Notes: generated by a model not told the origin, from the letters alone. Shown: positions 8,122 through 17,900, numbered from the stretch's first letter. The stretch: DNA of 36,826 bases from Solirubrobacteraceae bacterium (GCA_030447785.1 JAUJOF010000015.1:1-36826); one strand, 5' to 3'. Program-made: numbers and translations.

Positions 8122-8567
8122 GCCGCCACGGCCGCCGAGCCAGCTTCGACACGTCGCTTCAGCGCGTCGTTCATCTGCTCGAAGGCGGGCAGATAGCGCT
8201 GACGCAGATCCCGGAAGAAGGGGACGAGCACGCCCGTGAAGCGCTCCTCGTGGACGAAACGACTCCCGGTCGCCGTCGGTTCGAGTGCGAACCGATGCTC
8301 TCCGTCGAACAACCCCGGAACGAGCAGGCGGCCCAGCCAGGCCAGCTCGCGCGCCTCGCGGACCACTCGAACGGTCGGGCGGAAGCGCATCGCCTTGCCC
8401 TCCGGAGGCTGGACCCGGATGCTCAGCCGCTCGCCGACCGCGAGCGACCCCGCGGCTGAGCGGATGAACGGGTTCCAGGCGGGATAGGAAGCGAAGTCGG
8501 CCAGCACCGGCCAGACCTCCTCGGGTGATGCGGCGATGTCGATGGTGGGGTGCAGATGGACGGGCAT
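8118..8567 (-). CDS. SRPBCC (START/polyketide-cyclase-like) family protein
   Basis: The 149-residue protein has the hallmarks of this helix-grip fold: an opening beta strand HPTIDIAASPEEVWPVLADF, YPAWNPFIRSAAG, LEPTATGSRFVHEERFTGVL, and a C-terminal long helix LRQRYLPAFEQMNDALKRRV lining a hydrophobic pocket. Family members bind lipids, polyketides or other hydrophobic molecules; no catalytic residues are recognisable here. It is the first gene of a two-gene operon with a TetR regulator, so it may bind or process the regulator's ligand. Half-site repeats begin 17 bases upstream of the ATG. Confidence 0.85.
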   Translation of the reverse strand: MPVHLHPTIDIAASPEEVWPVLADFASYPAWNPFIRSAAGSLAVGERLSIRVQPPEGKAMRFRPTVRVVREARELAWLGRLLVPGLFDGEHRFALEPTATGSRFVHEERFTGVLVPFFRDLRQRYLPAFEQMNDALKRRVEAGSAAVAA

Positions 8568-8583
8568 GGTGGCCTCCCCAGTC

Positions 8584-8624
8584 GGCTATTGAGGTTAGCC
8601 GGACCGTAGCTAATCGCGTTAGCC
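8584..8624 (-). promoter_or_regulatory. Array of TTAGC/GCTAA half-sites, candidate TetR operator
   Basis: Four half-sites alternate in orientation: GGCTA at 8584-8588, TTAGCC at 8595-8600, GCTAA at 8609-8613 and TTAGCC at 8619-8624. GCTAA-N5-TTAGC forms a perfect inverted repeat and GGCTA-N7-TAGCC another. The array starts 17 bases upstream of the SRPBCC ATG. Regulation by the TetR protein in the same operon is inferred. Confidence 0.6.
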
Positions 8625-8903
8625 GAAGTCAAGCCTCTTGCCGGAGACTTCCCGGCGGCACGCCGCAGGAGGCACGCCGCGCCGGCCCGCGCGTTCCGCT
8701 GCTCCCCCTCGACGGGGTCGTTCGGCAGGCCCACATCGTGCTGCGCACCGACCGGGACCCCGCCACCGTGGTGGACGACGTCGAGGCGGCAATGGACAGC
8801 CACATGGCCGCCGGTCACCCCGGCCGCCGGCTGAGTCATCTGCCGAGCCTCCGGACCTCGCGAAAGCTCAGCGGGACATCCGGCTGAAAGCCCTCATCAG
8901 CGA

Positions 8904-11837
8904 TCAGCCGCAGCCCGTGTTGTTGCCACAACTCGAGCACGTGTAACACGACCCGGTGCGCTGCATCATGCCCCCGCACTGGTTGCACGCCGGGCCGAGG
9001 TCGAGGCCGACGAGGCGGGCCGGGACGACGGGTGGCGTGTCGGTCAGGGCCTGGACGGGCGGGGCCGTGGTGGCCTCACTGCCCTGTGCGGTCGGGCTGT
9101 CGCCGTCGCCCTCAGCGTCGCGTCCCGTGGCCGGGCGGGGCGGACCCGCGGTGTCCGACCCCTGGGAGCTGGCGGCCTCCTCGGCCGAGCGCCGCGCGCG
9201 GACCTCGGGGGTGAGGATCCCTAGCTCCTCCTGGGCGTCGACCTCCAGGAAGCGCGAGGCCAGCCAGCGCATGATGTAGTCGGGCATCGACTTGGCGAAA
9301 GGGATCTCCGGGTTCTGGGTGATCCCCTCCGGCTCGAAGCGCATGTAGCAGAACTTCGACACCAGCGTCTCGAGCGGCACCCCGTACTGCAGCGCGATCG
9401 AGATGGCCGTCGCGAAGGAGTTCAGCAGCCCGCGCAGCGTCGAGCCCTCCTTGCCGATGTCGGTGAGGAAGATCTCGCCCAGCGAGCCGTCGTTGTACAT
9501 GCCCGCGGTGATGTAGCCCTCGTGACCTGCGATGGAGAACTTGTGGGTGATCGACTGGCGCTCGCGGGGCATGCGCTTGCGCGCGGGGCCGGCGGCGCGC
9601 AGGGCCTCCGAGCGACCCTCCTCGCGGGCCTGCGCGGCCGCTTCGGCCACCGCGCCGTCGACGGCCTGGGCGATCATCACGTCGACCTGCTCCTGGGTGT
9701 ACCCGCCGTCGCCGGCCGCGCCCTCGACCCCCTGGGCCTCGGTGCGCAGCGCCTGCGCGGTCTTGGAGCCGTCGCGGTAGATGGCCAGCGCCTTGACTCC
9801 CATGTGCCACGCCTGGATGTAGGCCTCGGCGATGTCCTCGACGGTGGCGCTCTGGGGCAGGTTGACCGTCTTGGAGATGGCGCCCGAGATGAACGGCTGG
9901 ACGGCGCCCATCATCTTGATGTGGCCCATGTGCGAGATGGCCCGCTCGCCCACCGCGACATCGAAGACCTCGAGGTGCTCGGGCGCCAGGCCGGGCGCGC
10001 CGACGATCGTCGCGTTGGCGGTGATGTAGGCCTCGATCTCGGCGATTTGCTCGCCGCTGTAGCCGAGGGTCTCCAGGGCCAGCGGGACCGTGCGGTTGGC
10101 GATCGTCATCCGCCCTCCCCCGACCAGCTCCTTGAACTTCACCAGCGAGAAGTCGGGCTCGACGCCGGTGGTGTCACAGTCGAGAAGGAAGGATATGGTC
10201 CCAGTAGGCGCCAAGACGGTGGCCTGCGCGTTGCGGTAGCCGTATCGCTCGCCGGCGCCCACCGCCTCATCCCACGTTCGACGCGCCGTATCCAACAGCG
10301 CGGTGTCGGCGCACGTCGAGTCGGGGATCGCATAGGACGCGTCGCGGTGCATGCGCATCACGGCGCTGTGGGGCTCGCGGTTCTCCCCGTAGCGCTCGTA
10401 GGCGCCGATGGCCGCGGCGATGCGCGCCGAGCCCAGATAGGCCCGCGCCGTCATCAGGGCCGTGATGGCCGCAGCGGTGCCCCGCCCCTCGTCGGAGTCG
10501 TAGGGCATGCCGTTGGCCATCAGGAAGGCGCCCAGGTTGGCGTAGCCCAAGCCGAGCTGGCGGAACGCGCGCGCGTTGACGCCGATCTCCTCGGTGGGAT
10601 AGCTGCCGGGCCCGACGATGATCTCCTGAGCCAGGAACATGATGTCGACCGCGTGCTCGAAGGTCTCGACGTCGAAGGTGCCATCCGCGCGGCGGAACTT
10701 CATGAGGTTCAGCGAGGCCAAGTTGCAGGCAGAGTCGTCCACGTGCATGTACTCGCTGCACGGATTAGATGCGTTGATCCGCCCCGACTCCGGGCACGTG
10801 TGCCACTGGTTGATGGTCGTGTCGTACTGAACGCCCGGATCGGCACAGCGCCACGCCGCCTCGGCGATGTCGCGCATGAGCTCGCGCGCGGGGACCGGCT
10901 CGCCGACCGGCTCGCCCGTCTGGCGTGTAATGGTGCGCCACTCTGCGTCGTTCTCCACGGCGTGCATGAAGTCGTCGGAGACGCGCACCGAATTGTTGGC
11001 GTTCTGGTACTGGATCGACGTGAAGCCCTCGCCGTCGATCGACATGTCGAAGCCCGCCTTGGCCAGCGCCTCGGCCTTGTCCTCCTCGTTGGCCTTGCAC
11101 CAGATGAAGTCGCGGATATCCGGATGATCCACGTCCAGCACGACCATCTTGGCCGCACGGCGCGTCTTGCCGCCGGACTTGATGGTCCCCGCCCAAGCGT
11201 CGGCGCCGCGCATGAAGGAGACCGGACCGCTCGCCGTACCGCCCTTGCTCAGCGGCTCCATCGAGCCGCGGATGTTGGACAGGTTGATCCCAGAGCCGGA
11301 ACCCCCGCGGAAGATCTTGCCTTCCTTGGTGTTCCAGTCGAGGATCGACTCCATGGTGTCGTCGACACTCAGGATGAAGCATGCACTTACCTGACAGCTC
11401 TCCTCATACCCGACGTTGAACCACACCGGGGAGTTGAACGCAGCCATTTGCTGCAGCAGGATATAAGTCAGCTCGGCCTCGAAGGTGTCGCCATCCTCGG
11501 ACGTGGCGAAGTAGCCACGCTGACGCCCCCAGTCGGCGATCGTCCCCGCCACGCGGGAGATCATGTGCTTGACCGACCGCTCGCGGGCGGGGGAGCCGAG
11601 CTGGCCGCGGAAGTACTTCTGGGCGACGATGTTCGTCGCATTCTGGGACCAGGTGGCCGGGAACTCGACATCGGCCTGCTCGAAGGCCACGCGGTCGCCG
11701 TGGCCGATGCGCGCGTCGCGCAGCTCCCACTCGACACTGTCGAAGGGATGGACGCCCGGCGTCGTGAAACGTCGGCGCACCGTCAGGGCCTGGCCGGCCC
11801 GGCCTTCGTCCATCAGTGCCGTCTGCGGTGCGTCCAT
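8904..11837 (-). CDS. nrdJ: Adenosylcobalamin-dependent (class II) ribonucleoside-diphosphate reductase
   Basis: This cytosolic enzyme makes deoxyribonucleotides using coenzyme B12 as radical source. At 977 residues it matches the long NrdJ type. Visible motifs include SPVWFNVG (about 136-143), the redox cysteine in ESCQVSACF (148), GSGSGINLSNIRGS (179-192), NPCSEYMHVDDSACNLASLN (358 onward, with the thiyl-radical Cys 360), LAPTGTISFLLDCDTTGVEP, the RKRMPRERQSITHKFSIAGH linker of the C-terminal extension, and a terminal zinc-ribbon with CNQCGG, CYTCSSCGNN and TGCG. GGGAG precedes the ATG at about 7 bases. No B12-riboswitch signature is visible, but two hairpins occupy the leader. No nrdAB gene is in the window. 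Confidence 0.97.
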   Translation of the reverse strand: MDAPQTALMDEGRAGQALTVRRRFTTPGVHPFDSVEWELRDARIGHGDRVAFEQADVEFPATWSQNATNIVAQKYFRGQLGSPARERSVKHMISRVAGTIADWGRQRGYFATSEDGDTFEAELTYILLQQMAAFNSPVWFNVGYEESCQVSACFILSVDDTMESILDWNTKEGKIFRGGSGSGINLSNIRGSMEPLSKGGTASGPVSFMRGADAWAGTIKSGGKTRRAAKMVVLDVDHPDIRDFIWCKANEEDKAEALAKAGFDMSIDGEGFTSIQYQNANNSVRVSDDFMHAVENDAEWRTITRQTGEPVGEPVPARELMRDIAEAAWRCADPGVQYDTTINQWHTCPESGRINASNPCSEYMHVDDSACNLASLNLMKFRRADGTFDVETFEHAVDIMFLAQEIIVGPGSYPTEEIGVNARAFRQLGLGYANLGAFLMANGMPYDSDEGRGTAAAITALMTARAYLGSARIAAAIGAYERYGENREPHSAVMRMHRDASYAIPDSTCADTALLDTARRTWDEAVGAGERYGYRNAQATVLAPTGTISFLLDCDTTGVEPDFSLVKFKELVGGGRMTIANRTVPLALETLGYSGEQIAEIEAYITANATIVGAPGLAPEHLEVFDVAVGERAISHMGHIKMMGAVQPFISGAISKTVNLPQSATVEDIAEAYIQAWHMGVKALAIYRDGSKTAQALRTEAQGVEGAAGDGGYTQEQVDVMIAQAVDGAVAEAAAQAREEGRSEALRAAGPARKRMPRERQSITHKFSIAGHEGYITAGMYNDGSLGEIFLTDIGKEGSTLRGLLNSFATAISIALQYGVPLETLVSKFCYMRFEPEGITQNPEIPFAKSMPDYIMRWLASRFLEVDAQEELGILTPEVRARRSAEEAASSQGSDTAGPPRPATGRDAEGDGDSPTAQGSEATTAPPVQALTDTPPVVPARLVGLDLGPACNQCGGMMQRTGSCYTCSSCGNNTGCG

Positions 11838-11847
11838 CGAGGTCTCC

Positions 11848-11884
11848 CTCTCAGTCTAGGGGCGGGTAAGCGGGCGACTGAGAG
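11848..11884 (-). promoter_or_regulatory. Hairpin immediately upstream of the nrdJ Shine-Dalgarno
   Basis: CTCTCAGTC at 11848-11856 pairs perfectly with GACTGAGAG at 11876-11884 across a 19-base loop. On the minus-strand RNA the 3' arm abuts the GGGAG ribosome-binding site of nrdJ, so folding could affect translation. The role is inferred from position. Confidence 0.4.
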
Positions 11885-11885
11885 T

Positions 11886-11910
11886 GCCGATGACGCCGGA
11901 CGTCATCGGC
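11886..11910 (-). terminator. Hairpin between the Gly-rich secreted-protein gene and nrdJ
   Basis: GCCGATGACG, the loop CCGGA and CGTCATCGGC form a perfect 10-bp stem, 36 bases after the stop at 11946 and 49 bases before the nrdJ ATG. It could terminate the upstream transcript or, with the adjacent hairpin, act as an attenuator of nrdJ. Confidence 0.5.
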
Positions 11911-11945
11911 TGCAGCGAAGAACCGCCTGCAAATCGGAGGTCTCT

Positions 11946-12669
11946 TTAGCGACCGAGCCGGACCCAGTCGCGGAACTCCGCCCAGACGGCGGAGGCGCGG
12001 AATCCGGCCTCGTGCCAGGAGTGGCGCGCGCCGACGAGCCAGGCCGGCTCGAAGGCCCACCAGCGCCCGAGCGCGAACGCGGCGCCGCCCAGGGCGAGCA
12101 GACCGCCGAGGATGGCCAGCAGCAGGATCGGGGCGGGCGCCTCGGTGGCCGTGGCCGCCTGGGCCGGCTGCGCGTTGCGGGGGAGGGCCTGTCCAGCGAC
12201 AGAAGGCGCCGCGGTCAGGTCACCCTGGGGGGCGGGGGTGGGACCGCCCGGGCCGGGGAGGCCGGGGGCGCCGCCGGCCGCGCCGGGCGTCGCTCCACCG
12301 CCGGAGCCGGGCAGCGCACCAGGGCCGCCTGAGCCCCCGGCGGCGCCGCCCCCACCCGCGCCGCCGCCGGACCCGGACCCGCCGCCGGAGCCGTCGCCAC
12401 CGCCGCGCCCGGCCACAGCCGCCCGCCGCGCGGGCTGACAGCGCGGCCTCGATCGCGGAGGGCAGCTCGGGGGAGTACTGGTCGATGTCGGGGCCGATGG
12501 CCTCCTGCGCGTCGCGCAGGTCCTGGGCCGAGTGATCGCAGGCGGTGATCGACCCGTCGGCGCGGAAGTCGTCGATGACGGCATCGGCGTCCGCGACGGC
12601 CACGCCGGGAGCGAGGGCCAAGGCGCCGAGGACGACGGCCAGGGCGATGGGGGAACGACTGCGTCGCAT
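11946..12669 (-). CDS. Secreted/membrane protein with Gly-rich linker, frameshifted
   Basis: Two overlapping frames make one sensible protein. From the ATG at 12669, the first frame gives a signal peptide (ALAVVLGALALAPGVAVADA) and a small domain with FRADGSITACDHSAQDLRDA, then a conserved-looking Tyr/Pro segment. Near 12390-12440 the frame becomes Arg-rich nonsense, while the next frame gives a Gly/Ser-rich linker, one membrane helix (ILLLAILGGLLALGGAAFAL) and a short tail rich in Trp and Arg ending at 11946. One extra base or two missing bases in the G/C-rich stretch explain this. The likely topology is an exported domain tethered by the C-terminal helix. It is divergent from the O-antigen-ligase-like gene, 37 bp away. 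Function unknown. Confidence 0.6.
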
Positions 12670-12706
12670 CGGGAGGTCGCAACGCTAGCATCGGACACCG
12701 TCTCCC

Positions 12707-14992
12707 ATGGCCACCACCCTCCCGCCCCCGACCGAGGCGCGAGGCCGGCTCGCGCAGTCCTCCCCAGCTGCGCCCGCTCCCGGATCGCCCCGCGCGGAGC
12801 GTCCGGGCCGGCTGCTCGCGTTCGCCCTGATCGCCGCCCTCCTCTATGCGGCCTTCGCCGATGGTGCGGTCGCAGTCACCGACGCCGTCTGGGTCGAGGT
12901 CGGGCTGGCGATCATCGCGCTGGCGGGGGCGGGCGCCTGGCTGTTCGGCACGGGCGTGCACCTGCGCGCCTCGCGCGCCGCCTGGGTGGGAGTCGCGCTG
13001 TTGCTGGGCTACGCCGTGTGGGCGGGGATCACGCTGCTGTGGAGCGTTGCCCCCGACCGCACGTGGGACGAACTCAACCGCGGGCTGGCCTACGTGCTGG
13101 TGGTGGTGCTCGCCATCGCGGTGGGCTCCTCGGACTCGCGCGGGATCGAGCGCCTGGCGCTGGGGTGGCTGGGCGTGGCCGGGGCGGTGGCGCTGTATGC
13201 CCTGGGCGGCAAGGTGCTGCCGGGCATCGCCATCCCCGGCCTCTTGGACCTCGACCACACGCGGGAGTTCTCGCGCCTGCGCGCGCCCCTGGGCTATTGG
13301 AACGCGCTGGGCATGGTCTGCGCCCTGGGCGTTCCGGTGGCCATGCGCCTGGCCAGCGACCTGACCAGGACGCCGCGCTGGCGCCTGGCCGGGCTGGCCG
13401 CCCTCTTTCTGCTGCTGGCCGCCCTGGGAATGACCTACTCCCGGGGCGCCCTGCTGGCCCTGGCCCTGGGCGTGGCCGTCGCGACGTGGCTGGGCGGCGC
13501 GCGGCTGCGCGGGTTGGTGGTGCTCGCGCTGAGCGCCCTGGCCGTGCTTCCCGTGCTGGGCTACGCCTTCGTCGACCCGGCGCTGAGCGCCAACGGCGCC
13601 GATCTGGGAGCGCGCATCCGCGCCGGGCTCGTGCTCGGGGTGGTGATGGCCGTCTGCCTGGGAGGGCTGCTGCTGGCGGGCTGGGGCCTGCTGCGCCTGG
13701 AGGCACGCGTGCGCTGGAGCCCGCGGCGCTCCGCGCTGGTGTGGAAGGGCGCCGCCGCGCTGGCGGGCGTCCTGGCCCTGCTGGCCATCGTGTCGGTCGC
13801 GGGCTCGGAGCGGGGCCTGCGCGGCACCGCGTCGGGGCTGGCCGACTCGTTCACGGGTGCGGGGGTGGAGCCGGTGTCCGACCCGGCTCGCCTGCTGTCC
13901 ACCAGCTCGGCCAACCGCTGGTCGTGGTGGGAGGAGGCCGCGGGCGCGGTGGCCGACCGTCCGGTGGGCGGCTGGGGCGCGGCCTCCTTCCCGGTCATCC
14001 ATCGCCTGTACCGCACCGATCAGCTCTCGGTGAGCCAGCCCCACAGCGTCCCGCTGCAGCTCCTCGCGGAGACCGGCCTGGTGGGCGGCGCGCTGGCCTT
14101 CAGCGGCCTGGGCGTGCTGCTCGTCGCGGCGCTGCTGCGCGTCCGCGCGATGGCGCCGGGGCGCGCGCGCGACCTCGCCGCGGCGCTGGTCGCCGGCTCG
14201 TGCGCATGGCTGGCCCACGGCCTCGTCGACTGGGACTGGAACATCCCCGGTGTCACGCTGCCCGCGCTGGCCTTCCTGGGCGTCGCGCTCGCGCGGCCGG
14301 GAGCGCGCACGCCTGGGCCCCACGACGCCGTCCGCCTGGCCGCGCCCGAGCCCGGAGGCGGGCTGCGCGGGCTGGCGCTCGTCGGCTGCGTGCTGGCGCT
14401 GTGCGCGGTGGCCGCCTCGGCGCTGCTGCCCGCCTGGGCGCGGGCGATCAGCCAGGGCGCCCTGGTGACCAGCGCGCGCGGCGACGAGGATGCGCGCCGC
14501 GCGGCCGCCAACGAGGCGCTGTTCGCCGCCGGGCTCGACCCGCTCTCGGCCGAGCCGCTCATCGCCTCGGCCACGGTCGCCCAGGCCCGCGGCCGGCTGG
14601 CCGACGCCAAGGGCTACTTGCTCGAGGCGATCGAGCGCCAGCCCTACAGCGTGGACGCGTGGACGCGCCTGGCCCAGCTGGCGGTGGTGACCGCCGATCG
14701 CGACACCTACGCGGCGGCGACCCGGCGGCTGCTGGTCATCGACCCGCTGGGCCAGGCCTCGCGGGTGCTGGCAGAGCGTGGCGGCGCCTTCGTCACGCCG
14801 CCCGGCCTCTCCCCGACGGCCACCGGCACGCCACTGACGCCGGCCCCCGCGCCGGCCGCGCCGCCGGCCACGGCGCCGCCGCCACAGGGCGCTGCGCCGC
14901 CTCCGGCCCCCGCGCCGGCCGCGCCGCCGGCTGCCACGCCGCCCCCACAGGGCGGGGCGCCGCCTCCGGCGCCCGCCTCCGACGGCGGCTAG
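12707..14992 (+). CDS. O-antigen ligase / Wzy-type polysaccharide membrane protein with TPR-like tail
   Basis: The 761-residue protein has about 11-12 membrane helices from residue 35 to about 580 and the Wzy_C/WaaL signature region: TYSRGALLALALGVAV, then a long external loop with STSSANRWSWWEEAAGAVAD and the conserved-His motif QPHSVPLQLLAETGLVGGAL, then AWLAHGLVDWDWNIPG. Such proteins transfer or polymerise lipid-linked glycans at the outer face of the membrane. After the last helix comes a TPR-like helical region (AQARGRLADAKGYLLEAIER, YSVDAWTRLAQLAVVTADRD) and a Pro/Ala-rich tail made of a tandem repeat. Its stop interlocks with the convergent giant gene's stop in CTAG. The glycan substrate is unknown. 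Confidence 0.88.
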   Translation: MATTLPPPTEARGRLAQSSPAAPAPGSPRAERPGRLLAFALIAALLYAAFADGAVAVTDAVWVEVGLAIIALAGAGAWLFGTGVHLRASRAAWVGVALLLGYAVWAGITLLWSVAPDRTWDELNRGLAYVLVVVLAIAVGSSDSRGIERLALGWLGVAGAVALYALGGKVLPGIAIPGLLDLDHTREFSRLRAPLGYWNALGMVCALGVPVAMRLASDLTRTPRWRLAGLAALFLLLAALGMTYSRGALLALALGVAVATWLGGARLRGLVVLALSALAVLPVLGYAFVDPALSANGADLGARIRAGLVLGVVMAVCLGGLLLAGWGLLRLEARVRWSPRRSALVWKGAAALAGVLALLAIVSVAGSERGLRGTASGLADSFTGAGVEPVSDPARLLSTSSANRWSWWEEAAGAVADRPVGGWGAASFPVIHRLYRTDQLSVSQPHSVPLQLLAETGLVGGALAFSGLGVLLVAALLRVRAMAPGRARDLAAALVAGSCAWLAHGLVDWDWNIPGVTLPALAFLGVALARPGARTPGPHDAVRLAAPEPGGGLRGLALVGCVLALCAVAASALLPAWARAISQGALVTSARGDEDARRAAANEALFAAGLDPLSAEPLIASATVAQARGRLADAKGYLLEAIERQPYSVDAWTRLAQLAVVTADRDTYAAATRRLLVIDPLGQASRVLAERGGAFVTPPGLSPTATGTPLTPAPAPAAPPATAPPPQGAAPPPAPAPAAPPAATPPPQGGAPPPAPASDGG
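14843..14968 (+). repeat. Tandem 63-bp repeat (2 copies) encoding a Pro/Ala-rich tail
   Basis: Two near-identical 63-bp units begin at 14843 and 14906 with GCCCCCGCGCCGGCCGCGCC. Each encodes a 21-residue block of the APAPAAPPA...PPPQGxxPPP type at the C-terminus of the O-antigen-ligase-like protein. Copy number is likely to vary between strains. Confidence 0.8.
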
Positions 14993-17900
14993 CTCAACAC
15001 GACCCAGATCACCTGGAAGAAGAGCAGGGCGGCAAGGGCCGCCCCGATCACGAAGAGGAGCACGCCGAAACGCGCGTCCGCGGGCAGGGAACGCAGCCGG
15101 GCGGGGCGGTCGGTGAGCCTGTCCGCGGAGGGCTCGAGCGCCTGGGCCGGGGCGGCCGAGTGCAGGACGGCCGCGCCGCCTGATGGGCCCGCCGGCACGG
15201 GAGTGGTGCCGGTCGGCGCCGGCGGGCCGCTGCCGTCGCCGTCCCCGTCGCCATCGGCGGTCTCCGGTGCGCCGTCGGCGGGTTGCTCCCAGGCGAGATC
15301 GTCGTCCCAGGGCGCATCGTCCACGTCGACGTCCTCGATCTGGGTCGCCAGACGACCGCGCAGCTTCTCGGCCTCACGCTCGCCCGCGGCGAGCTGGTCG
15401 CGGAGGTCGTCCGCCTCGTGCTCACGAGCGGCGAGCTGATCACGCAGCTCGTCAGCCTTCTGCTCGCGGCCGGCGAGGTGTGTGCGCAGCTCCTCCACGG
15501 CGCGCTGGCGATCGGTGAGCGCGTCGCGCAGGGCCGTGGCCTCGTCGGAGCCCCAACGGGCCGCGTCCGCCGCTTCGGCCAGCGCCGCCTGCAGGCGGGC
15601 GATCTCGTCCTCGCGGGTCTCGAGCACGCTGCGCACCTGCTGGAGCTCGGTCGCCCGTTCATGCGCCGTCGAGCGCAGGACGCCCAGGTCGCCGTCCGTC
15701 GCTTCGCCGCGCTCGCACAGCGCCGCCAGCTCGGCGTCCGCGCGTCGTAGCCGGTCCTCCCGGGCGGCCAGCGCGCTGCGCAGCTGCTGTATCTCGGCGG
15801 CGCGTTCATCGCCGGCCACGCGCAGCGCGCGTACGTGGTCGCGAGCCTCGGCGAGCTCGCCACGCAGCCGTGCGACCTCCGCGCCCGCGCGGTCAGCTAG
15901 ATCGCGGGCCTCGGTGAGCTCGCCGGTCCGCGCCTCGAGCCGCTCCCCCAGACGCTCGACCTCGGTGCCGCGCAGTTGGAGGTCGCCGAGGACGTGCTCG
16001 AGCTCGGCGATGCCTGCCTCGGCGTCGGCGCGAGCGGCCCGCAGCGCGTCGGCGTACGCCACGACGTCCGCCCGGGCGGCCTCGGCCTCGGCCGCATTCG
16101 CCTGCGCTTCCTGGCGCGCCGCGTCGCGCTCGGCCACGCGCTCGGCGGTCTCCTGGCGGGCGATGTCGAGCTCGCTGCTGAGCCGGCCGACCGCGGCGTC
16201 GAGCTGCTCGACGTGCTCATGGGCGTTGCGGGCCTCGGTGGTGAGAACGGCCAGACGCTGGTCGGCCTCGGCCTGCGCCGCGCCGGTGGCCGCGGCGTCC
16301 GCGCGGAGTGCCGCCAGCTCGTCCTCGACCTCGTCGGTCCGCGCGGCGCGGACGCGCAACTGCCCCAGCTCCTCCTCGAGCTCGGACACACGCTCGGCCC
16401 TCGTGCGCAGCCCCTCGAGCTCTCCCTGCAGCGCTGCGATGGTCTCGCCGCGGTCCTCACGCTCGGCGTCGAGCTGCTCGCGCAGGCGCTCGATCTCGAC
16501 GGCGGCCTCCTCGACCTCCGCGCGCGCCCGGGCCGCCTCGCGCTCGGCGTCGCGGGACTCTCCGGCCAGGTCCTCGGCGCGGACGGCGAGCGTGGCGCGC
16601 TCCTCCTCGGCCTCGGCCGCACGGCGCTCGGCGTCCTGGCGGGCCTGTGCCTCGTCCTCGTGGCGGGCGACGGCCTCGGCCAGCTCCGCGGCCAGGACCT
16701 TGGCCTGCTCGCCGGCACGCGCGGCCTCCTCGTGCAGCGAGGCGGAGATGCGCTCATGGCGCTCGGCCAACTCGTCGCGCTCGCGCTCGACCTCGGCCGT
16801 CGCCTCGCGGCCGCTCCTGAGCTCCTCGCGCAGGGCGTCGCGGTCGCGGTCGGCCTCGGCGAGCCGGGCGTCGAGCGTGATGGCGCGGTCGCGGTCCTCG
16901 GCCAGGGCCCCCTCGAGCTCGTCGATGCGACCGCGGGCGGAGGCGAGATCCGCGGCCAGGGAGCGAGCGCGCGCGTCGCGGTCGGCCACGTCGCGCTCGA
17001 GCTCGGCCAGGCCCTCGAGGGCCGTCGCGAGCTCCCCCGCGCTCTCCTCGCCCTGCACGCGGGCGGCGGCGAGCTCGACCTCCAGGGCGTCGCCGCGCTG
17101 GGCCGCCGCGGCCAGCTCCCGCTCCAGAGCGGCTGCCCGCTCGCGCAGGGAGCCCACCGCCTCCTCCGCGCTGTGCGTGCGCTGGCTCGCCGCCGCGACC
17201 GCCGTCTCGAGCGCCTCGACGCGCTCGGTCGCGGCGGCCAGCTCGCCGGCGGTGCCCTCGCCCTGCACGCGGGCAGCGGCGAGTTCGCTGCGAAGCGCCA
17301 TGAGCTCGTCGCGCGCGTCGTTGAGCTGGTGCTCGGCCTCCTGTCCGCGTTCGCGCGCCGAGGACAGCTCGCCGGCCAGTGCACCGGAGCTCTGACGGAG
17401 GGACGCCAGCTCGATCTCCAGGGCGCTCGCGCGCCGCCGGCCTTCGGCCACCGCGTCCTCGAGGGCCTGCGCCTGCTGGGCGCTCGAGGCGAGCTCGGCC
17501 TCGAGCGTGTCCACCCGCTCGCGGGCACTAGCGAGGTCGGCGGCCAGCTCGTCGACACGCCCGGTGGCGGCGACGAGGCCGGCCTGCGTCGCGCGCTCGC
17601 GGTCGCGGGCGGCCTCCACCTCCTCCTGAGCGCTGGTGGTCTCCTCGCGCAGCGCGTCGGCGATCTGCGTGAGGTGCAGCTCGCGACGGCCGGCCTCCTC
17701 GCGCGCCGCCCCCAGCTCACCCTCGAGCTCCTCGCGCGCCTGGGCCGCGGCGATCATCTCACCGGTCAGCTCGCGCAACTGCTCACGGGCCGCCTCGAGC
17801 TCGTCGCGGACCTCCTCGAGGCGCTCGCCGGCCTGCCGGGCGTCGCGGCCGGCCGCCTCCGCGCGTTGCTCCAGCTCGCTGCGCATCTGCGCGGCATCGC

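Noticed and set aside
8625..8903. Short plus-strand frame ending at 8887 with a protein-like stretch (VRQAHIVLRTDRDPATVV)
   Set aside because: It has no supported start or Shine-Dalgarno and no recognised family; it may be a remnant but the evidence is too weak.
11838..11945. Adenosylcobalamin riboswitch before nrdJ
   Set aside because: The B12-box (GCCACTG) and the conserved core are not seen, and the leader is too short for the full element.
9522..12332. A 936-codon open frame on the plus strand over nrdJ
   Set aside because: It is antisense to a gene with clear family motifs, and its translation has no recognisable domain.
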